Notes: generated by a model from the letters alone, not told the origin. 64,000 nucleotides of DNA from Nitrosomonas communis (GCF_001007935.1 NZ_CP011451.1:3534001-3598000), one strand, 5' to 3'; shown: positions 9,094-18,294, numbered from the stretch's first letter. Program-made: numbers and translations.

Positions 9094-9843
9094 ATGAAAA
9101 CAATCGCTATCATTCCCGCACGTATGGGCTCATCTCGCTTCCCAGGCAAGCCACTTGCCAAATTGCTCGGACGCACCATGTTAGAACATGTTTATAAACG
9201 CGTTGCTTTAAGTGATGCACTCGATGCAACTTATATTGCGACCTGTGATGAAGAAATTCAACAAACTGCAGAAGCTTTTGGTGCATCTGTCATCATGACT
9301 TCAGACAAGCATGAGCGTGCGAGTGATCGCGTTGCAGAAGCGATTGCTGGCCTGGATGCAGAACTCATTGTAATGGTCCAGGGCGATGAACCCATGACAC
9401 ACCCGCGCATGATTGATACTGCGGTCGCCCCGTTTCGTACCGATCCACAATTAGGTTGTGTCAATCTTGTTCGACGTATCGAAAACGAAGCTGATTTCTA
9501 TGATGTCAATACTATTAAAGTCATCATGAATCAACGAGGAGATGCCTTGTACATGTCACGCCAGCCCATTCCTACATTGGCTAAATCAGGCTTTGCCTCA
9601 ACTTCTGCTTATAAGCAGGTTTGTATCATTCCTTTTAGACGCGCCACGCTACTCCATTATACCCAATTACCGACCACGCCATTGGAGCAACTTGAATCAA
9701 TTGATATGTTGCGTTTACTGGAACACAACATTCGAGTCAAGATGGTAGAAACCGAGTTCAACAGTCAAGCCGTCGACACTGAAGCCGATTTGGCACGTGT
9801 TTCCAAGCTGATGGAACCAGATCCATTGCTGAGCAGCTATTAA
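9094..9843 (+). CDS. kdsB: CMP-Kdo synthetase-like cytidylyltransferase
   Basis: Activates a 3-deoxy-2-ulosonic acid with CTP to a CMP-sugar. The 249-residue product has the family's usual length and shows IIPARMGSSRFPGKPLAKLLG (nucleotide-binding loop, residues 5-25), MVQGDEPM (metal and CTP contacts) and a C-terminal DTEADLARV. All normal KdsB landmarks are present. It heads a six-gene operon with no LPS-core Kdo genes (kdsA, kdsD, waaA) in sight, so it may be a second copy dedicated to another ulosonic acid, not the lipid A-core enzyme. The symbol records family membership; the true substrate is unproven. Confidence 0.8.
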   Translation: MKTIAIIPARMGSSRFPGKPLAKLLGRTMLEHVYKRVALSDALDATYIATCDEEIQQTAEAFGASVIMTSDKHERASDRVAEAIAGLDAELIVMVQGDEPMTHPRMIDTAVAPFRTDPQLGCVNLVRRIENEADFYDVNTIKVIMNQRGDALYMSRQPIPTLAKSGFASTSAYKQVCIIPFRRATLLHYTQLPTTPLEQLESIDMLRLLEHNIRVKMVETEFNSQAVDTEADLARVSKLMEPDPLLSSY

Positions 9844-9865
9844 CGATTTTCTTTAAGGACTTTTC

Positions 9866-10627
9866 ATGCAATTAAAAGCAAAACTTGCACGCTCCGAGTT
9901 GACGATTGGTTCATGGATTACACTTGGGCATCCCGCTATTGCCGAAATTATGGCTTCAGCCGGCTTTGACTGGTTAGTGCTGGATATGGAGCATAGCGTG
10001 CTGGAATTAAGCGAAGTACAGACAATTATCCAGGTACTCGATGGTAAACACTGTCCGGCAATTGTCAGACTTACTTCCAATCATCCGGATCAGATTAAGC
10101 GCGTGATGGATGCAGGCGCAACGGGCATTATGGTGCCCATGATCAAATCTGCCGCAGATGCTCAAGCAGCAGTAGAAGCCGTGTATTATCCTCCGGAAGG
10201 AAAACGAGGAGTTGGATTAGCACGTGCGCAAGGTTATGGTGCTCTTTTTCATGAATATCGGCAGTGGTTGAAAAATAATGCAGTAATCATTGCCATGATT
10301 GAACATGTAGATGCTGTCTATCACATTGATTCGATTCTTTCGGTACCAGGGATAGATGCTTATATCATTGGTCCTTATGATTTATCTGGCTCAATGGGGC
10401 GGCCAGGTGAACTTGATCATCCACAAGTACACGATGCCATCCAGCAGATATTGGATGCCGGACATCGCCTGAGCAAACCAGGAGGCATTCATGTCATTGA
10501 GCCTGAGCCAGATGCATTACAACAACGTATTAACGCCGGTTTTAATTTTCTTGGCTACAGCCTCGATATCCGTATTCTTGATACACTCTGCCGCAATCAC
10601 ATGCAAACCATAAGATCCCAGCTATGA
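9866..10627 (+). CDS. HpcH/HpaI-type class II pyruvate aldolase
   Basis: A 253-residue metal-dependent aldolase that condenses pyruvate with an aldehyde to give a 4-hydroxy-2-oxo acid, or the reverse. The start is backed by AAGGA at 9856-9860. Visible family segments are WITLGHPAIAEIMASAGFDW, LDMEHSVLE, a pyruvate-site stretch IMVPMIKSA and RGVGLARAQGYG with the conserved Arg. In aromatic degradation this enzyme cleaves hydroxyheptenedioate, but no such genes are present. In this operon, followed by four sugar-type enzymes and preceded by a cytidylyltransferase, synthesis of a 3-deoxy-ulosonate is the likelier role (inference). Confidence 0.85.
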   Translation: MQLKAKLARSELTIGSWITLGHPAIAEIMASAGFDWLVLDMEHSVLELSEVQTIIQVLDGKHCPAIVRLTSNHPDQIKRVMDAGATGIMVPMIKSAADAQAAVEAVYYPPEGKRGVGLARAQGYGALFHEYRQWLKNNAVIIAMIEHVDAVYHIDSILSVPGIDAYIIGPYDLSGSMGRPGELDHPQVHDAIQQILDAGHRLSKPGGIHVIEPEPDALQQRINAGFNFLGYSLDIRILDTLCRNHMQTIRSQL

Positions 10628-11565
10628 ATAAAGTCGTCATTTCCACTTCTTCATTTGACATTGACAACAACCCATCCATCCAGCATTTGCTCAAAGCGGG
10701 ATGGACGGTTATGACTAATCCTCATCGGCGCAAGTTAACTGAAGAAGAAATTATTGCATTATTAGATAAAGACACGGTGGGCTTGTTAGCAGGGATTGAA
10801 CCCCTCACTGAACGTGTCTTTGCTGCTGCAAACCGCCTCAAGGTGATTTCGCGCTGCGGAACCGGTCTGGATAGCGTTGATTTAGCTGCCGCCAAACAGC
10901 GCAATATCGCTGTTTCTAATACTCCCCAAGCGCCAGCCCAGGCAGTTGCCGAACTGACACTCGGGCTGATGCTCGCCACACTCCGACAAATAAGCCAGAC
11001 TGACCGGATGTTGCGCACTAGTGCATGGCCACGCACGCAAGGGCATTTACTGGCTGCTCAAACAGTGGGTATTGTCGGCCTGGGATATATTGGTCGACGT
11101 GTTGCGCGGCTATGTCAAGCTTTTGAAGCAGCCGTAATCGCGCACGACCCTTATCTTTTACCGCAAACGCCCGCTGGTGTCACGCTCATGCCGCTGGAGC
11201 AACTTTTGGCAGAAGCAGATATCATTAGTCTCCATCTCCCCTATAGCAGCGCTACCCATCATCTCATAGATGATGCTGCATTCAAACGGATGAAAAAAGG
11301 CGCTATCGTTATCAATGCGGCACGGGGCGGACTAGTTGATGAAATGGCGCTTCATGATGCATTGGTCTCAGGATATTTAGGGGGCGCTGCACTCGATGTA
11401 TTCGAACAGGAACCATATCAAGGTCCTCTACTCCAATGCGACAATATTACGTTAACGTCGCATATTGGATCGCTTGCCAAAGAATCACGCTACCGCATGG
11501 AAGTGGAAGCAGCGGACAATTTATTGCATGACTTAGTCAACATAGGGTTAATTGATGGAAAATAA
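10624..11565 (+). CDS. D-isomer-specific 2-hydroxyacid dehydrogenase (SerA-like)
   Basis: A 313-residue NAD-dependent dehydrogenase. The Rossmann motif is VGIVGLGYIGRRVA (residues about 144-157), and the catalytic Arg-Glu-His set is visible as NAARGGLVDE, DVFEQEPY and LTSHIGS. The ACT regulatory domain of housekeeping SerA is absent, so this is probably a pathway-specific enzyme. Its ATG overlaps the aldolase stop by four bases (ATGA), showing translational coupling. Phosphoglycerate, or a sugar-derived hydroxy acid, may be the substrate; the sequence does not decide. Confidence 0.85.
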   Translation: MNKVVISTSSFDIDNNPSIQHLLKAGWTVMTNPHRRKLTEEEIIALLDKDTVGLLAGIEPLTERVFAAANRLKVISRCGTGLDSVDLAAAKQRNIAVSNTPQAPAQAVAELTLGLMLATLRQISQTDRMLRTSAWPRTQGHLLAAQTVGIVGLGYIGRRVARLCQAFEAAVIAHDPYLLPQTPAGVTLMPLEQLLAEADIISLHLPYSSATHHLIDDAAFKRMKKGAIVINAARGGLVDEMALHDALVSGYLGGAALDVFEQEPYQGPLLQCDNITLTSHIGSLAKESRYRMEVEAADNLLHDLVNIGLIDGK

Positions 11566-12499
11566 GTTAGCATCTGATGAAATTGCTGTCGTATTTGGTG
11601 CCAGTGGCTTTTTAGGTAGCCATGTCGCAGATGCGCTGTCGGAAGCAGGCTATCGGGTTCGCCTGTTTGATCGTTCCCCCTCCCCTTACCAAAGACCTGA
11701 TCAGGAAATGATCGTTGGGGACCTCATGGATATTGAACAAGTAATCGAAGCGGCAAAAGGCGCGGCTGCTGTTTACAATTTTGCCGCTATCGCTGATATC
11801 GACGAAGCACATGATAAACCACTCGCCACCGCCACCATCAATGTGCTGGGGAACATGCATGTGCTGGAAGCAGCACGATCAGTGGGCGCGCGCCGTTTTA
11901 TCTTTGCCAGCAGCGTGTATGTGTATTCTGAATCGGGCTCCTTTTATCGTGCCAGTAAACAAGCAGCCGAACGTTTCACCGAAACTTATCATGAACGTTA
12001 TGGATTGGAATATACCATTTTGCGCTATGGCTCATTATATGGTCGGCGCTCCGATCTGCGTAATGGTATTTATCGTATGTTACATGAAGCGGTGCAAAAA
12101 CATACGATCACCTATCACGGCAGTGGCAATGCCATGCGCGAATACATCCATGTCGAAGATGCTGCGCGCATGAGCGTGCAAGTGCTCGCTCCAGAGTTTG
12201 CCAATCGACACTTGATCCTGACAGGTCAGGAAAAACTGCGTATCCGCGACGTAATGACCATGATCTCTGAAATCATGCCATGGTCAGTTCAATTGCATTT
12301 TGAGGAAGCTAACGCTGTCCATCATTACGAGATCACGCCTTATGCCTTTCAGCCGCGCATCGGACGTAAACTGGTACTCAATGAACACGTCGATTTAGGC
12401 CAAGGGTTGCTGGACTGCCTCAGGGAAATTCACCAGCACATCCATCATGCGAATGAAGATGATGACGCCACTCCCTCCACCTCTGACAATAAAGCCTGA
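11555..12499 (+). CDS. NAD-dependent epimerase/dehydratase (extended SDR)
   Basis: A nucleotide-sugar-type SDR of about 314 residues. It shows the NAD motif VFGASGFLGSH near the N-terminus, a catalytic Ser in FASSVYVYS and the YRASK catalytic Tyr-Lys pair. RYGSLYGRRSD and EYIHVEDAA are typical of the GalE/RmlB/WcaG group. The start at 11555 lies inside the end of the preceding gene (11-bp overlap); ATG 11552 would only add one Met. The product ends in a short acidic tail. It likely epimerises or dehydrates a sugar intermediate of the same operon. Confidence 0.85.
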   Translation: MENKLASDEIAVVFGASGFLGSHVADALSEAGYRVRLFDRSPSPYQRPDQEMIVGDLMDIEQVIEAAKGAAAVYNFAAIADIDEAHDKPLATATINVLGNMHVLEAARSVGARRFIFASSVYVYSESGSFYRASKQAAERFTETYHERYGLEYTILRYGSLYGRRSDLRNGIYRMLHEAVQKHTITYHGSGNAMREYIHVEDAARMSVQVLAPEFANRHLILTGQEKLRIRDVMTMISEIMPWSVQLHFEEANAVHHYEITPYAFQPRIGRKLVLNEHVDLGQGLLDCLREIHQHIHHANEDDDATPSTSDNKA

Positions 12500-12501
12500 A
12501 T

Positions 12502-13143
12502 ATGCATATAAAAGACTGGCAAGCCATTATCTTTGATTTTGATGGTGTCATCGTTGAATCTGGTGATATCAAAACTCAGGCTTTTGCTGAGCTGTATCAT
12601 TCTTACGGTGAGCAAATTGTCACTGAGGTAATACGCTACCATCAGCAAAACGGCGGCATGTCCCGTTACCACAAATTCCGTTATTTTCAGCAGCATTTGC
12701 TAGGTAAGCCCTCCTTGACAATGAAAGAAGAACAATCGCTTGATCAACGTTTTTCAAAACTTGTGATTGAAGCTGTTATCGCTAGCCAAGCTGTGCCAGG
12801 TTCTGAGGCATTGATTCAGAAGGCAGCTGCAACGATTCCTTTGTTTGTCGCTTCTGGCACACCGGAGAATGAACTTAAAACGATTGTTGAGCGACGTGGT
12901 CTATCACCTCACTTTACCGAGGTACGGGGCTCTCCACTCTCTAAACAGACCTTAATTGCAGAAATATTGACTAGCTATGCGCTCATTCCCGAACAGGTCC
13001 TGATGATTGGTGATGCCATGGCCGACTATCACGGCGCTACTATGAACGGAACAGCATTCCTGGGCCGTGTCCGCCCAGGTGACGAGAATCCTTTTCCCAG
13101 ACAGGTCAAGATTGTTCCTGATTTGTGTGCACTCACACTATGA
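12502..13143 (+). CDS. HAD family hydrolase (phosphatase / phosphomutase-like)
   Basis: A 213-residue HAD protein with a helical cap. Motif I is FDFDGVIVES (nucleophile Asp at residue 11 region, general acid Asp two further on), motif II is FVASGTPEN, and motif IV is MIGDAMADYHGA. It is closest in look to the beta-phosphoglucomutase/phosphoglycolate-phosphatase branch. It begins two bases after the epimerase stop and shares the bases ATGA with the next gene. In a CMP-ulosonate pathway the expected job is removal of a phosphate before cytidylylation, as KdsC does for Kdo; this is inference from context. Confidence 0.8.
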   Translation: MHIKDWQAIIFDFDGVIVESGDIKTQAFAELYHSYGEQIVTEVIRYHQQNGGMSRYHKFRYFQQHLLGKPSLTMKEEQSLDQRFSKLVIEAVIASQAVPGSEALIQKAAATIPLFVASGTPENELKTIVERRGLSPHFTEVRGSPLSKQTLIAEILTSYALIPEQVLMIGDAMADYHGATMNGTAFLGRVRPGDENPFPRQVKIVPDLCALTL

Positions 13144-13817
13144 TTGAACGTCGTTTCTATAACAGCATGCATGAGTTAAGTGCTTCTTTCGCTGATTTTG
13201 CTGCCTCGATTCTGCGCGATGCGCTCATGCAAAACAATAATGTAAGCTTGGTGGTACCCGGTGGGAAAACACCACGTGATTACCTGCCTGCACTCGCCCG
13301 TCAGGCCTTGCCATGGGAACGTGTCTATATTACGTTAAGCGATGAACGTTGGGTGGAAACCCAAGCAGATGCCTCCAATGAACGGCTGGTACGCAGCTAT
13401 TTGCTAAAGGATAAGGCGGAGAAAGCTCATTTCATCGGATTGAAAACACCGCATGCTCACCCATCCGAAGCACTGGCTACGGTGCATGAACGACTCTGCC
13501 AGCTCCCGCGACCGTTTAATCTGACAGTCTTAGGATTGGGAGAAGATGGGCATATTGCCTCCCTGTTTCCTGGCATGACTCCCGATCAGGATACGCCCTA
13601 TTTGTGCCAGGCAGCTGAACCACCGTTGGCACCGAGTTCGCGCATCAGTCTGGCCCTGCCGGTACTGGCCAGCAGCTGTCATATTGCGCTTGTCGTTACA
13701 AGTATTGCCAAACGACAATTACTCGATCGATTAATCAATCATCCTGATCCCTTTATTCCGTTTGTACAACTGGTACAGCAGTGTCAATCGCCGATCACTA
13801 TTTTTGAAACCAATTAG
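13140..13817 (+). CDS. pgl: 6-phosphogluconolactonase family protein
   Basis: A SugarP-isomerase-fold protein of about 225 residues (DevB/Pgl type). Diagnostic segments are VVPGGKTPRDYLPAL, ITLSDERWV (the D-E-R-W motif), ASNERLVRSYLL and VLGLGEDGHIASLFPG. I start it at ATG 13140, which overlaps the HAD stop as ATGA; an upstream in-frame codon at 13125 would add five residues without family similarity. In central metabolism the enzyme hydrolyses 6-phosphogluconolactone; zwf and gnd are not adjacent, so in this operon it may act on another sugar lactone or be a co-opted copy. Confidence 0.85.
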   Translation: MIERRFYNSMHELSASFADFAASILRDALMQNNNVSLVVPGGKTPRDYLPALARQALPWERVYITLSDERWVETQADASNERLVRSYLLKDKAEKAHFIGLKTPHAHPSEALATVHERLCQLPRPFNLTVLGLGEDGHIASLFPGMTPDQDTPYLCQAAEPPLAPSSRISLALPVLASSCHIALVVTSIAKRQLLDRLINHPDPFIPFVQLVQQCQSPITIFETN

Positions 13818-13830
13818 CCGCTGCTCTTTT

Positions 13831-15006
13831 ATGAAAAGTAGTTATGTCGATTTTCAGCGCCGAAAACTGCTCCGATATGGTTGCATCGGATTAGCCAGCC
13901 TGATGACTCACCATTTACTGGCTGTCAGCACCAGCAAAGCAGCCACATCAAGTCTAGCATCAATTGGGCCTCTGCAAGCCCCTGACCAAAATGGGGTTCG
14001 CCTACCCAAAGGCTATTCCTCTCGCATTGTTGCCTATTCCGGGCAAAATCTGTTTGGTTATCGATGGCACGCTGCACCTGATGGGGGCAACACCTTTGCT
14101 ACCGATGAGGGTGGCTGGATTTATGTTTCCAATAGCGAAATGAAAAATAGGGCTGGCGGAGCAGGCGCACTTCACTTTGATCAAAATGGAAAGTTGATCA
14201 ATGCCTATCCCATCCTGAAAAATACCCACTTTAATTGTGCCGGTGGAGCCACACCGTGGCAGACATGGCTCTCTTGTGAAGAAGTTAAACACGGTTTAGT
14301 TTGGGAATGTGATCCCTATGGAAAAAAACCAGCACAAGTCAGAAAAGCGCTCGGACGCTTCAGACATGAAGCCGTAGCTGTCGATACACGAAATAAACAG
14401 CTTTATCTTACCGAAGACGAGCCTGATGGTTGTTTCTATCGTTATACCTCCTATTCACTCAATGCTGCTGGCTACCCTGATCTGGAAGATGGTTTTCTGG
14501 AAGTAGCTGAAATACTGGGTGATCGTCAGAAAACGGTACGCTGGCATCGTCTACCTGATCCTGAGGCGATTAGAATTGCCACACGCAAACAAATCAAACA
14601 ATGTAGCCGTTTTAATGGCGGTGAAGGAATCTGGTATCACCACGGCATCATTTTCTTCACAACCAAAGGCGATAATCGGGTATGGGCTTATGACACCCAT
14701 ACTCACCATCTTGATATCATTTATGATGCCGCCCGCTATACTTCACCCGCTTTGAGCGGTGTGGACAATATTATCGCCAATGCTGCCGGTGAACTGCTGG
14801 TCGCAGAGGATGGCGGAAATATGCAAATCGTGATTTTATCCGATAAAATAATCAAACCCTTGCTACAACTGGTCGGCCATGACCACTCAGAAATAGCAGG
14901 ACCTGCTTTTAGTCCCGATGGATCACGCTTGTATTTCAGCTCGCAAAGAGGAAAAACCGGCCGTAATGAAAATGGAGTGACCTTTGAAATAACGTCTCCA
15001 TGCTAG
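13831..15006 (+). CDS. PhoX / DUF839 family secreted protein
   Basis: A 391-residue protein of the PhoX-type beta-propeller family (alkaline-phosphatase-like, cofactor Fe and Ca in characterised members). A twin-arginine signal is likely: Arg10-Arg11 in DFQRRKLLRYG is followed by a hydrophobic stretch ending near residue 35. Further on are the family's FNCAGGATPWQTWLSCEE and GRFRHEAVAVD. I start at ATG 13831, which puts the Tat motif ten residues in; the frame is open further upstream inside the preceding gene but adds nothing family-like. It lies 13 bp after the lactonase gene with no good ribosome site. Phosphatase activity is not proven by sequence. Confidence 0.75.
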   Translation: MKSSYVDFQRRKLLRYGCIGLASLMTHHLLAVSTSKAATSSLASIGPLQAPDQNGVRLPKGYSSRIVAYSGQNLFGYRWHAAPDGGNTFATDEGGWIYVSNSEMKNRAGGAGALHFDQNGKLINAYPILKNTHFNCAGGATPWQTWLSCEEVKHGLVWECDPYGKKPAQVRKALGRFRHEAVAVDTRNKQLYLTEDEPDGCFYRYTSYSLNAAGYPDLEDGFLEVAEILGDRQKTVRWHRLPDPEAIRIATRKQIKQCSRFNGGEGIWYHHGIIFFTTKGDNRVWAYDTHTHHLDIIYDAARYTSPALSGVDNIIANAAGELLVAEDGGNMQIVILSDKIIKPLLQLVGHDHSEIAGPAFSPDGSRLYFSSQRGKTGRNENGVTFEITSPC

Positions 15007-15029
15007 TAGGTTTCTGAAAAACATTGGAA

Positions 15030-15245
15030 TCATATTCAAAACGCCGACGTTGTTCCAGTACTAACTCAGATAGGCGCTGCTCCCACCACGGCCGAAATCT
15101 TTTACAAAAATCGTCAATCGCACAAAAAATCGCTATAGTATCCATCGGAACCTACCTCCTCCCATGATGAAACCTTTTCCAAAATTGTTTCTTCATAGGA
15201 AATTCAGGTTCTTTTTACAGCTTTCCTTATGGTGAACTCACGCTA
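15030..15245 (-). mobile_element. IS982-family scar (transposase N-terminus and one end)
   Basis: On the minus strand, ATG at 15145 opens MDTIAIFCAIDDFCKRFRPWWEQRL, the start of an IS982-type transposase, which then degenerates. The stretch 15070-15240 is clearly homologous in DNA to 42730-42908, where a longer copy of the same element lies; the homology stops just after GAACTCACG, marking the element's end. Only about 70 codons and the end remain. The scar lies between the PhoX-like gene and the protease and may supply the protease with its upstream region. Confidence 0.7.
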
Positions 15246-15294
15246 CAAGACTGATACTTCAATCTTGAATCTATCTTTAAATAAGGAGAAGTTT

Positions 15295-16476
15295 ATGAAA
15301 CAGAATCACATTGTGTTACGTTCTCCATCAACAATCTCACGCAATACGCTCCTCGGACCTTCTAATCTACCTACTGCCGACGCATCCATGGGTGCGCCGT
15401 TGTTAGTAGAAATTGAACATATCGAACGCCAACAGGTTCATGCATTGACCGAGAAACGGGACGTGCTGGCCGTCGCTCCCTCTATTCCCATGAAGCTAAT
15501 TGCCCCACTTGAAGCTACTGCGACTCCTGCCGCCGAAGATGTCACCTGGGGAGTAAAAGCTGTGGGAGCGGACACTTCTCCATTTAGTGGCAAAGGCATT
15601 ACCGTGGCTGTCCTCGACACAGGCATCGATGCAAATCACCCTGCGTTTGCCGGAGTGGAAATTATCGAAAAAGATTTCACTGGCGAGGGTAACGGTGATC
15701 AGCATGGCCATGGCACCCATTGTGCTGGGACTATCTTTGGACGAACTACTGGAAGCCAGCGGATCGGTGTGGCAACTGGTGTTAGTAAAGCCTTGATTGG
15801 TAAAGTATTAGGGCAGAATGGAGGTTCGAGCGAATCCATCGTCAAGGCGATACAATGGGCGGTAGATAATGGTGCCAATGTGATTTCCATGTCACTGGGC
15901 ATTGATTTCCCCGGACTCGTTAATGATTTGGTAACGCAAGGGTATCCGTCTGAATTAGCAACTTCCCGAGCATTGGAAGGCTACCGAGCCAATGTGCAGC
16001 TTTTTGATAGAGTAGCGTCCCTGCTCAGAGCTCAAAACGCTTTTGGACAGGCATCTGTGATCATAGCCGCAGCCGGCAACGAGAGTCGAAGGGACGTTAA
16101 TCCTGATTTTGAGATCACTGTTTCTCCCCCCGCAATCTCGGAAGGTATCATTTCTGTTGCGGCCTTAGGGCAGGGAGAGCAAGGTTTAACAGTAGCCTAT
16201 TTCTCAAATACCGGTGCTAATATTTCCGGGCCAGGTATGAATATCACTTCTGCCAAGCCAGGAGGAGGCTTCCAAGACATGAGTGGAACTAGTATGGCCA
16301 CACCTCATGTCGCCGGCGTTGCAGCCCTTTGGGCTGAGCAAATTAAGAGCGTCGGTATTCTTACTCCCTTGTCATTAACAAGTCGACTTGTCGGTAGCGC
16401 GACCCTTCAAGGTTTACAAACCGGCCTGGATCCTTTTGATATCGGAATAGGTCTGGTTCGTGCTCCTCAAGCATAA
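15295..16476 (+). CDS. Subtilisin-like serine protease (S8 family)
   Basis: A 393-residue subtilase with an intact catalytic triad: Asp108 in VAVLDTGID, His139 in HGHGTHCAG and Ser333 in GTSMATPHVAG; the oxyanion Asn is in AAAGNES. I start at ATG 15295 because AAGGAG lies at 15283-15288; the frame is open upstream to 15229 but has no ribosome site. Residues 1-80 resemble a short propeptide. No signal peptide is visible, so the enzyme is either intracellular or exported by a leaderless route. An insertion of about 40 residues sits between the His and Asn blocks. Such proteases also occur in peptide-maturation loci, but no such partner is seen here. Confidence 0.88.
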   Translation: MKQNHIVLRSPSTISRNTLLGPSNLPTADASMGAPLLVEIEHIERQQVHALTEKRDVLAVAPSIPMKLIAPLEATATPAAEDVTWGVKAVGADTSPFSGKGITVAVLDTGIDANHPAFAGVEIIEKDFTGEGNGDQHGHGTHCAGTIFGRTTGSQRIGVATGVSKALIGKVLGQNGGSSESIVKAIQWAVDNGANVISMSLGIDFPGLVNDLVTQGYPSELATSRALEGYRANVQLFDRVASLLRAQNAFGQASVIIAAAGNESRRDVNPDFEITVSPPAISEGIISVAALGQGEQGLTVAYFSNTGANISGPGMNITSAKPGGGFQDMSGTSMATPHVAGVAALWAEQIKSVGILTPLSLTSRLVGSATLQGLQTGLDPFDIGIGLVRAPQA

Positions 16477-16985
16477 CCGCCCGATGAATTTCTGATAGTT
16501 TAATACTAACAAGCGTTTAACTCGAGGGGAAAGTTGTAGGCAGGCGATCTTTCTCCTCCTAATTTACAAATAAGCAGGAAGCGTAGTTTATTGTTCTTAC
16601 GAAGAATTCAGGATGACCGAGAAAAAAATTTGTATTCTTTTCTGTGCCGGCACCACAACTTATGACCTACCCTTGTCTCTGGCCATCACTTCTCGCGATA
16701 AGTTTGCGAACATCTATTTTTAAAGAAATTATTGAATCATTATCAGTTTCTTTATTGCTACCTATATACAAAATCCTTTACCGATCCACAGTATTGTATT
16801 ACTCGTGCTACTGAGAAGCATCACGTTGATCCGACTCGTGAGCTCCATGGTGATTTTGATGGCTTCGGATTTGGCTTGTATGGTGTTACTTGGCCTTCCT
16901 GTTCGCCTGCGTATAGTGTAACCGCACAGCCCTTGCTTCAGACGCATTTCGATAAGGACATAAATTCACCCCTTAGGATGTCGTC
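16477..16985. other. 509-bp region without a confident gene
   Basis: Two small plus-strand frames are open: 36 codons from ATG 16612 (MTEKKICILFCAGTTTYDL) and about 100 codons from ATG 16732 that run into the ISAzo13-like element. Neither has a good ribosome site or a recognisable family, and the second ends inside the insertion sequence, so if it was a gene it is interrupted. I see no RNA gene or clear terminator. Confidence 0.4.
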
Positions 16986-18294
16986 AAAAATAACTTCCAG
17001 AAATTGGATTAGAATGTTCATGCAGGATTATGGATAATAAAGCCAATTTATAATTGGTGAATGACAAATTGTGGCTATTTACGATAAAAGCATTGAACTG
17101 AAGATGCAGCGGTTGTTTCTGATGCTATCAGAAAAGGATCGGCGGCGGTATGCGGGGATTGAAGCGGCCAAGCTAGGGCACGGCGGTATTGAGTATGTGT
17201 CTGGGTTATTTGATATGGATCCCAAGACGGTGCGACGCGGTCTGGTAGAACTGGAGGTGAGTGAGGATCCTGCGCCGAGCCGGATCAGAAAAAAAAGGTG
17301 CGGGACGTAAAAATGCAATGGTTCACAAGCCTACCCTGGAAGAAAATTTCCTCAGGCTACTTGCGGAATTTACCGCCGGCGATCCGATGCGCGAAGGTGT
17401 CTTATGGACCAATCTATCACGTTGCGAGATTAGTCGCCGCCTGGCTGAAATGGGCACATCAGCAAGTCGGTATACGGTACGTAAATTATTAAAGAAACAT
17501 GGTTTAGGACAGCGTAAAACGCGTAAGAAAAAAACGCTGGGAGCCCATCCTGATCGGGATGCCCAGTTTCAAAACATTGCCAGACTTAAGGCAGCGTATA
17601 TGGCCAAGGAAGAGCCCGTGATCAGTATTGATTCCAAAAAGAAGGAATTGATTGGCAATTTCAGTCGAGAAGGTTACACCTATACACAGACGCCTGTAGA
17701 TGCTTTGGATCATGATTTTCCCAGTGCCGGTGAAGGCAAATTGATTCCGCATGGCATCTATGATCTGGCGCGAAACGAAGGGCATATGAACCTAAATACC
17801 AGCCACGATACCAGTGAATTTTGTTGCGACAGTATTGCGCATTGGTGGAAACAGCAGGGTTGCCAGCACTATCCCAAGGCCCGGCGGTTGTTGCTTCTCT
17901 GTGATGGTGGCGGCAGTAACGCCGCCAATCGACATGTGTTCAAGGAAGCTTTGCAGGTACTTGCCAAACGGCTGGGACTGGAAATTCGTGTTGCCCACTA
18001 TCCGCCTTACTGCTCAAAGTACAACCCTATTGAACACCGGTTGTTTTCGCACATTACGCGTGCCTGCCAGGGTGTGGTGTTTCATTCGGTCGCCATTGCC
18101 AAACAATTTATGGAGAAGACTAAAACCTGCAAGGGTTTAAAAGTAACCGTGGATATATTGACCGGGATTTACGTTACAGGAAAAAAGTGTGCAGAGAATT
18201 TTCTTGAAAATATGAGGATCATCTTTGATGACTATCTTCCTCGCTGGAACTACCGGGCAGTCCCACAAACAATCTGATTTCGGGAAGTTATTTT
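16986..18294 (+). mobile_element. ISAzo13-like insertion sequence with terminal inverted repeats
   Basis: The ends are imperfect inverted repeats of about 25 bp: AAAAATAACTTCC at 16986-16998 plus following bases, matched by the reverse complement at 18270-18294 (GGAAGTTATTTTT at 18282-18294). Inside is one transposase in two frames (17071-18277). Total length is about 1.3 kb. No convincing target duplication is visible at the borders. Confidence 0.85.
17071..18277 (+). pseudogene. ISAzo13-family transposase, two frames joined at an A8 run
   Basis: The first frame runs from GTG 17071 to 17310 and holds the N-terminal helix-turn-helix-like region (LSEKDRRRYAGIEAAKLGHGG). The second runs from about 17290 to 18277 and holds the rest, including VISIDSKKKELIGNF, LLLLCDGGGSN and HYPPYCSKYNPIEHRLF, the D-D-E core of this family. 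The frames meet at a run of eight A (17289-17296); seven A would put all in one frame (IRKKGAGRK). The change may be a mutation, a sequence error or a slippage site. A second, more damaged member of the family is at 44322-47402. Confidence 0.8.
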
